Shown piece by piece: positions 60,202 to 64,000 of a stretch of 64,000 bases of DNA. A model generated the notes under the pieces. That model was not told the DNA's origin, did no database searches, and worked only from the letters and a program-made list of their open reading frames with translations. The stretch is from Candidatus Thorarchaeota archaeon MP8T_1. GTDB taxonomy: Archaea > Asgardarchaeota > Thorarchaeia > Thorarchaeales > Thorarchaeaceae. The stretch covers positions 68,982 to 132,981 of the forward strand of contig PJER01000003.1 in the NCBI GenBank assembly GCA_002825465.1. The letters are read 5' to 3'. Position 1 is the stretch's first letter. The number at the start of each line of letters is the position of its first letter. Both the position numbers and the translations under genes were made by a program.

Positions 60202-62442
60202 ATGGAGGATGATAGTCTGCGACAATGTAAAGTCTTCAGAAAAATGGATAGAATGGGTGAGTTCATTTCTATTTCCATTCTCATAATGGTACTTATCTCG
60301 CTGACGCCAGTGAGTGCAATCGACCCTCCTCCGTCTGATCTCAATATAGGTCCATATGTTGATGAGCTGGAGTTCCGTATTATTGAAAATCCAGATGAAC
60401 GTGTAATAGCTATAGATTCTGGTACTATAGAGATGGATACGGGTTTCCTAGATCCGAGGTATATAGATTCGTTTGGAATTATTCCACCTGAAATTGATAT
60501 CTTTAGTGCATTAAGAAACGGTTATGGACTAATTTACATAAACTGTATGGAGTATCCGCTGAATATCACTGGGTTGAGGAGAGCTTTTGCCTATGCATTT
60601 GATAAGACAGCAGTTACACTAGAGGTCTTTGAAGGATTCTCATACGAACATGATTCAGTCGTTCCATTCACAAATGGATGGTGTGCAGAAGATGAATTCG
60701 ATTGGCATTACTATACAGCTCAACCAGATATTGGTAATCAGATTCTTGATGACCTTGGATTTACAATCAATGCAACGTCTGGCTATCGACTTGCACCAAA
60801 TGGTGAAACTTTTCACATAAATATCAGAGTTGGATCATCAGACATTTCAACAATGATAGGACAGATTGGAGTCGAAGCACTACATTCACTTAATATTGAA
60901 GCATCTAGTGGCACACCTTGGTGGTATGACCCAGATCCATTTGATGAATATAATATGGTTTTCTCGGCGAGAGATTTCGGTGACTTTGATGTTGACTGGC
61001 TTGCATATGATTTCTGGTCTGAATATGCAGGCTCTGCTGATTCCTACTTAAATCCCAGCAACTTTGCAAATGCAACATACGACTTATGGAGAAATCAACT
61101 TCTTCATAGTACTACCTACGAAGAAGTCTATGAAGCCGCTGTGGAAATGCAAAAGATTCTCCACTACAATGTCCCTGCACTTGTCATCTACGAGAATAGC
61201 TATATGCAGGCATATAGGAATGATAGATTTACCGGGCACATCGAAGACCTTGGACGATACATAACCGGTCCTTGGACCATGAGAAAAATCCACAAACTGG
61301 ATCACACTTTTGGAGGTACAGTTCCTATCGCATTGGAAGAGGATCCTGATAGCTTCAATATTTTTGTGGCAAGCAATCCGAGTGCAGAAACAATTATCTC
61401 ACTTCTATATTCATCACTTTACAAATACGGTCCGGATCTCAATCCATGGCCGGACCTCGCTACTAATCTAATTACTGAGACTAATTCAGATAACACAGCT
61501 GTTCCACTTGGACATACTAGATTCACAATAGACATTCTACATAATGCAACATGGAGTGATGGAGAGCCACTAACTACAGAAGACATAGCTTATACATTCA
61601 CATACCTTTACGAAAGTGCATTGTACGGAAATCCTGTAGGTGAATTTATCGAAGGTCTAATTGGAGTATATGCCCCAAATCCTTATCGTATCGTATTTGA
61701 ATTTAATACGGAATCATACTGGCATTTCAGTAATTTTGCTTTCACGCCAATAATCCCCGAACACATCTTCAATGGAGAACCAGGAATTCGTCCAGAGGAT
61801 TGGGATGTTTGGAATCCAGTTTTCAATTCTTCAGAACCACATGTGACTTGTGGTCCATTTTTATTTTCAGAGTTCGAGAGCGGGGCATACTACAAATTAG
61901 TCGCGAATCCTAGTTATCATTACAGGGTATTGAATCGTCCATCCTTGCTAAGTCCAACAATATCATCAGTACCTGACATTGTATATGTATATGGCACACT
62001 TGGAAACGAAATAACTTGGACCGTTACCGATGAGGACCCAGTGTCCTATGAAATCACGATGAATGAAACAATCCGTTCGAGGGGAAATATAACATCAGAC
62101 ACAATTACTCATAATATCGATTATCTTTTACCAGGGCATTATGCATTCACAATCTCAGTCACGGATTCAATAGGGAATTTAGGTACTTCCACTACACAGG
62201 TCTATGTGCTCGCTTCACCGTTCCATGGAACGGATGGTAGCATAAATACATCTTCAATTCTTGCAGTTTCAATTTCAGGAGGGTCTGTAGTAATCATTCT
62301 CTATGCGATTGTTTCAATATATAGGAACGAACGTTTTGACCCATACTTGAAAATACGAGATAGTTTGTACAATTCTAAGATTTATCATAAAGATAATCTA
62401 TTACTTAACTGGGTGAATGAAAATAGAAAAGAAACAGCATAA
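60202..62442 (+). CDS. Paralogous membrane-anchored substrate-binding protein with swapped SBP_bac_5 halves
   Basis: 746 residues, the same layout as the upstream gene: an N-terminal hydrophobic segment (about 20-38), a C-half-like region (VIAIDSGTIEMD, NGYGLIYINC, GLRRAFAYAFDKTA), an N-half-like region starting near 371 (GGTVPIALEEDPDSFNIF, LYKYGPDLNPWPDLAT, NATWSDGEPLTTEDIAYTFT), an Ig-like domain (YVYGTLGNEITWTVTDEDP) and a membrane helix near 690-712. Unlike its relative it has a charged cytoplasmic tail of about 35 residues. Shared phrases such as DIGNQILDDLGFTIN and ITGPWTMRKIHK show a recent common origin. ATG 60202 gives an unusually long N region before the helix; ATG 60244 (MDRMGEF) is a plausible alternative. 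Confidence 0.83.
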   Translation: MEDDSLRQCKVFRKMDRMGEFISISILIMVLISLTPVSAIDPPPSDLNIGPYVDELEFRIIENPDERVIAIDSGTIEMDTGFLDPRYIDSFGIIPPEIDIFSALRNGYGLIYINCMEYPLNITGLRRAFAYAFDKTAVTLEVFEGFSYEHDSVVPFTNGWCAEDEFDWHYYTAQPDIGNQILDDLGFTINATSGYRLAPNGETFHINIRVGSSDISTMIGQIGVEALHSLNIEASSGTPWWYDPDPFDEYNMVFSARDFGDFDVDWLAYDFWSEYAGSADSYLNPSNFANATYDLWRNQLLHSTTYEEVYEAAVEMQKILHYNVPALVIYENSYMQAYRNDRFTGHIEDLGRYITGPWTMRKIHKLDHTFGGTVPIALEEDPDSFNIFVASNPSAETIISLLYSSLYKYGPDLNPWPDLATNLITETNSDNTAVPLGHTRFTIDILHNATWSDGEPLTTEDIAYTFTYLYESALYGNPVGEFIEGLIGVYAPNPYRIVFEFNTESYWHFSNFAFTPIIPEHIFNGEPGIRPEDWDVWNPVFNSSEPHVTCGPFLFSEFESGAYYKLVANPSYHYRVLNRPSLLSPTISSVPDIVYVYGTLGNEITWTVTDEDPVSYEITMNETIRSRGNITSDTITHNIDYLLPGHYAFTISVTDSIGNLGTSTTQVYVLASPFHGTDGSINTSSILAVSISGGSVVIILYAIVSIYRNERFDPYLKIRDSLYNSKIYHKDNLLLNWVNENRKETA

Positions 62443-62599
62443 ACCAATTAATAATGAGTAGAAGAATGATTGAAAACAATGTTATCTAAGAGTAAGTTTG
62501 AGAAGATACGAAATAGTAAACAGGACAGATTTGTATAGGTTCTAGGAAACTCTAAATCCCACCGTGAATGGATGCTCTAAGAAATTGAGGATGATTTCA

Positions 62600-63292
62600 A
62601 TGCCAAATTGCGATAGCTGTGGTGCAGGAATTGATGTTGGTGATACAAAATGCCCCTATTGTGGGGCACCAATTATTCAGAAGACTACAGCTCAAACAAG
62701 TACCATAGGAAGTGGAGACAGCGCTTACGTAGCCAGAATTGATGAAGAAGGAGAGTTGCACATTCGCTTTGGAGATGGACAAACGGGAGCACGACCGTCA
62801 TCAGCAGATATTTCATCACAATATCGACGCGGTGCAGGAAAACAAGGAAATGTAGCTGTAAGTTACGTTGAGGAGAAGCTTGATACTGCTGCACAATATC
62901 TTGACAGAATTCCAGATTCCACGAAATATAAGGGAACACGGGATGAGGGTGTCATAATGATTGAATCTCTTTCTGCGCTTGGTGATTTATTGTCAGTGTA
63001 TCAGAGTAAGGTGTCTAATGAAACACGTTTATCGACTGACGACCATGATAGGATCTCAAAGAAAGAAGAGAGAATTAAGCATAAGTTGGAATCAATGATC
63101 AGATTTTGCGACATGGTAGATTCTAAAACTAAGAAGAAAATGGGACTTTCAGAAAGTGATATTCACAGGATAAGAACCACAGCGCGAAGAATCTTGCAGG
63201 TCTCAGTATCTAAAATTAGCAAGTGTTCAAAGTGTGGAACGCAAAACAGACCAAATTCCCGTCGATGCTCAAAATGTGGAGCTCCATTGTAG
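62600..63292 (+). CDS. Protein with zinc ribbons at both ends
   Basis: 230 residues from ATG 62600, with GAGGATGAT at the proper distance; an upstream in-frame start is not supported. The N terminus is a zinc ribbon (CDSCGAGIDVGDTKCPYCGA). The C terminus is a second one (CSKCGTQNRPNSRRCSKCGA). Between them lie a low-complexity linker and a helical region (about 90-195) with charged helices. Such double-ribbon proteins often act as adaptors that bind nucleic acid or proteins. It is placed between binding-protein genes on the same strand, but a functional link is not evident. Confidence 0.75.
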   Translation: MPNCDSCGAGIDVGDTKCPYCGAPIIQKTTAQTSTIGSGDSAYVARIDEEGELHIRFGDGQTGARPSSADISSQYRRGAGKQGNVAVSYVEEKLDTAAQYLDRIPDSTKYKGTRDEGVIMIESLSALGDLLSVYQSKVSNETRLSTDDHDRISKKEERIKHKLESMIRFCDMVDSKTKKKMGLSESDIHRIRTTARRILQVSVSKISKCSKCGTQNRPNSRRCSKCGAPL

Positions 63293-63380
63293 ATTACCAT
63301 ACCAAAAAAAATTCATTCCAAAGAGAAAGCAAAGATATTAATTGGGTTTGCATAATTATTTGCAAAGGGGAATTTTGTAA

Positions 63381-64000
63381 ATGAAAGCAAAATCTGTTGC
63401 ATCGATTTCAGTAATCTCAATCTTAGTAATACTTCTACTCTCGAATGTATACCAGGGCAGTACTCTAAGTGAAATACCGTCAGATCTCAACGTGGGTCCA
63501 TATGTGGACACAATTGTATACAAAGTAATTGCAAACCAGGATCAGAGGATTCTTGCTCTCCAAGCAGGAACGATTGAAATGGACAATAGTTTCTTTGATC
63601 CAGTTCACCTCGACACATTGATGGCAGATCCTGATATAGACATCTTTAGCGCTCTGAGAAATGGATATGGTCAGATTGTAATCAACTGTCGTGACGCTCC
63701 ATTGAACGAAAGCGTGCTAAGAAGAGCATTTGGATATGCATATGATAAGACGCGTGTAACTGTAGAAATTATGGATGGGTTCTCGCAGGAACATGATTCT
63801 GTTGTGCCTTATGTGAATGGATGGTGTGTTGAGGACGAGTTCACATTTCATTACTATACCAATCAAACAGTAATTGGGAATCAATTACTCGATGCATCAG
63901 GACTCTTTCCTTTTGATGGCGGTACGGGTTACCGAACATACAAAGGCGTAGCTTTTGATATTACAATCGAGTATGCAGCATCATCACCAGAAATTGCTGG
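63381..64000 (+). CDS. Substrate-binding protein with swapped halves, N-terminal part (cut by window edge)
   Basis: The gene runs from ATG 63381 off the right edge; 206 codons are visible. A hydrophobic signal segment is followed by IPSDLNVGPYVDTIVYKVIA, RILALQAGTIEMD, NGYGQIVINC, LRRAFGYAYDKTRV and EHDSVVPYVNGWCVEDEF. These match the C-half-first region of the paralogues at 58036 and 60202. Its mature start is nearly identical to the fragment at 1-141. GGGGA about 11 bases before the start may act as ribosome site, with TATA-like ATAATTATT further upstream. It is the third binding-protein gene in this tandem array; the N-half-like region expected next lies outside the window. Confidence 0.85.
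   Translation, partial: MKAKSVASISVISILVILLLSNVYQGSTLSEIPSDLNVGPYVDTIVYKVIANQDQRILALQAGTIEMDNSFFDPVHLDTLMADPDIDIFSALRNGYGQIVINCRDAPLNESVLRRAFGYAYDKTRVTVEIMDGFSQEHDSVVPYVNGWCVEDEFTFHYYTNQTVIGNQLLDASGLFPFDGGTGYRTYKGVAFDITIEYAASSPEIA

Noticed and set aside
60629..61264. Several short plus-strand frames inside the second binding-protein gene
   Set aside because: They are in other frames of a long gene with strong paralogue support and have no ribosome sites.
1..64000. tRNA, rRNA, CRISPR arrays, insertion sequences, integrase or phage genes
   Set aside because: I looked for conserved tRNA arms, regularly spaced repeats, transposase-like proteins and terminal inverted repeats and found none; some divergent RNA genes could still be missed by eye.

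Overview
The window reads as chromosomal DNA of an archaeon, most likely an Asgard (Promethearchaeota) lineage. The support is archaeal promoters (TATA boxes such as those at 5067, 41435 and 57985) with Shine-Dalgarno sites, many TTG/GTG starts, a PDCD5-family protein, a PAC2-family protein, a cyclic 2,3-diphosphoglycerate synthetase-like protein, and eukaryote-like pieces: a longin-type domain fused to a winged helix (36211-36900) and a short E2F/DP-like transcription factor (29212-29763). The exact lineage cannot be fixed by eye. I see no rRNA, tRNA, CRISPR array, insertion sequence or phage gene. TAG, TGA and TAA are all used as ordinary stops.

Layout. 1-7.2 kb: an oligopeptide-type ABC importer, with two tandem DppB permeases, a DppC with a large inserted extracytoplasmic domain, a small membrane protein, and divergently the ATPases DppD and DppF. 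Its likely substrate-binding proteins lie at both ends of the window (1-141, 58.0-62.4 kb and 63.4-64.0 kb). All have the two halves of the SBP_bac_5 domain in swapped order, and the two complete ones end in an Ig-like domain and a membrane anchor. 7.3-11.9 kb: a helical protein, an N-formylglutamate-amidohydrolase-like protein and a glutamate-cysteine-ligase-like enzyme fused to several Ig-like domains. 12.3-18.1 kb: a DUF92 membrane protein, a winged-helix/PfkB-like regulator facing an ECF-S-like membrane protein, a slipin/NfeD pair and a CPBP protease-like protein.

18.3-28.7 kb is the most unusual part: a HEAT-repeat protein, then a set of genes built from an amidohydrolase-like domain, a Cdc48-N-like domain and a von Willebrand A (VWA) domain. 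One VWA protein has an intact metal site (MIDAS), two have lost it, and one 887-residue protein fuses divergent copies of two neighbouring gene products. A second operon encodes a VWA-winged helix-Ig protein, a MIDAS-less VWA protein and a coiled-coil protein. I cannot match this set to a described system.

28.8-46.0 kb holds a cyclophilin-like protein, the E2F-like factor, the cDPG synthetase-like protein, a small membrane-protein gene interrupted by one in-frame TAG, a PaaK-like adenylate-forming enzyme, MazG-like, tRNA-binding-domain, longin, PAC2, TatD, PDCD5 and TPR proteins, an NSUN-type RNA methyltransferase, an aldehyde dehydrogenase and an acetyltransferase. 46.1-57.9 kb is a glycerol / 2-hydroxyacid oxidation block: FGGY (glycerol) kinase, GlpA-GlpB-GlpC-like glycerol-3-phosphate dehydrogenase, a GlcD-like flavoprotein with a CCG-domain iron-sulfur partner, a radical SAM protein, an MBL hydrolase and a crotonase. 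It suggests glycerol is phosphorylated, oxidised to dihydroxyacetone phosphate and the electrons passed to Hdr-like iron-sulfur subunits.
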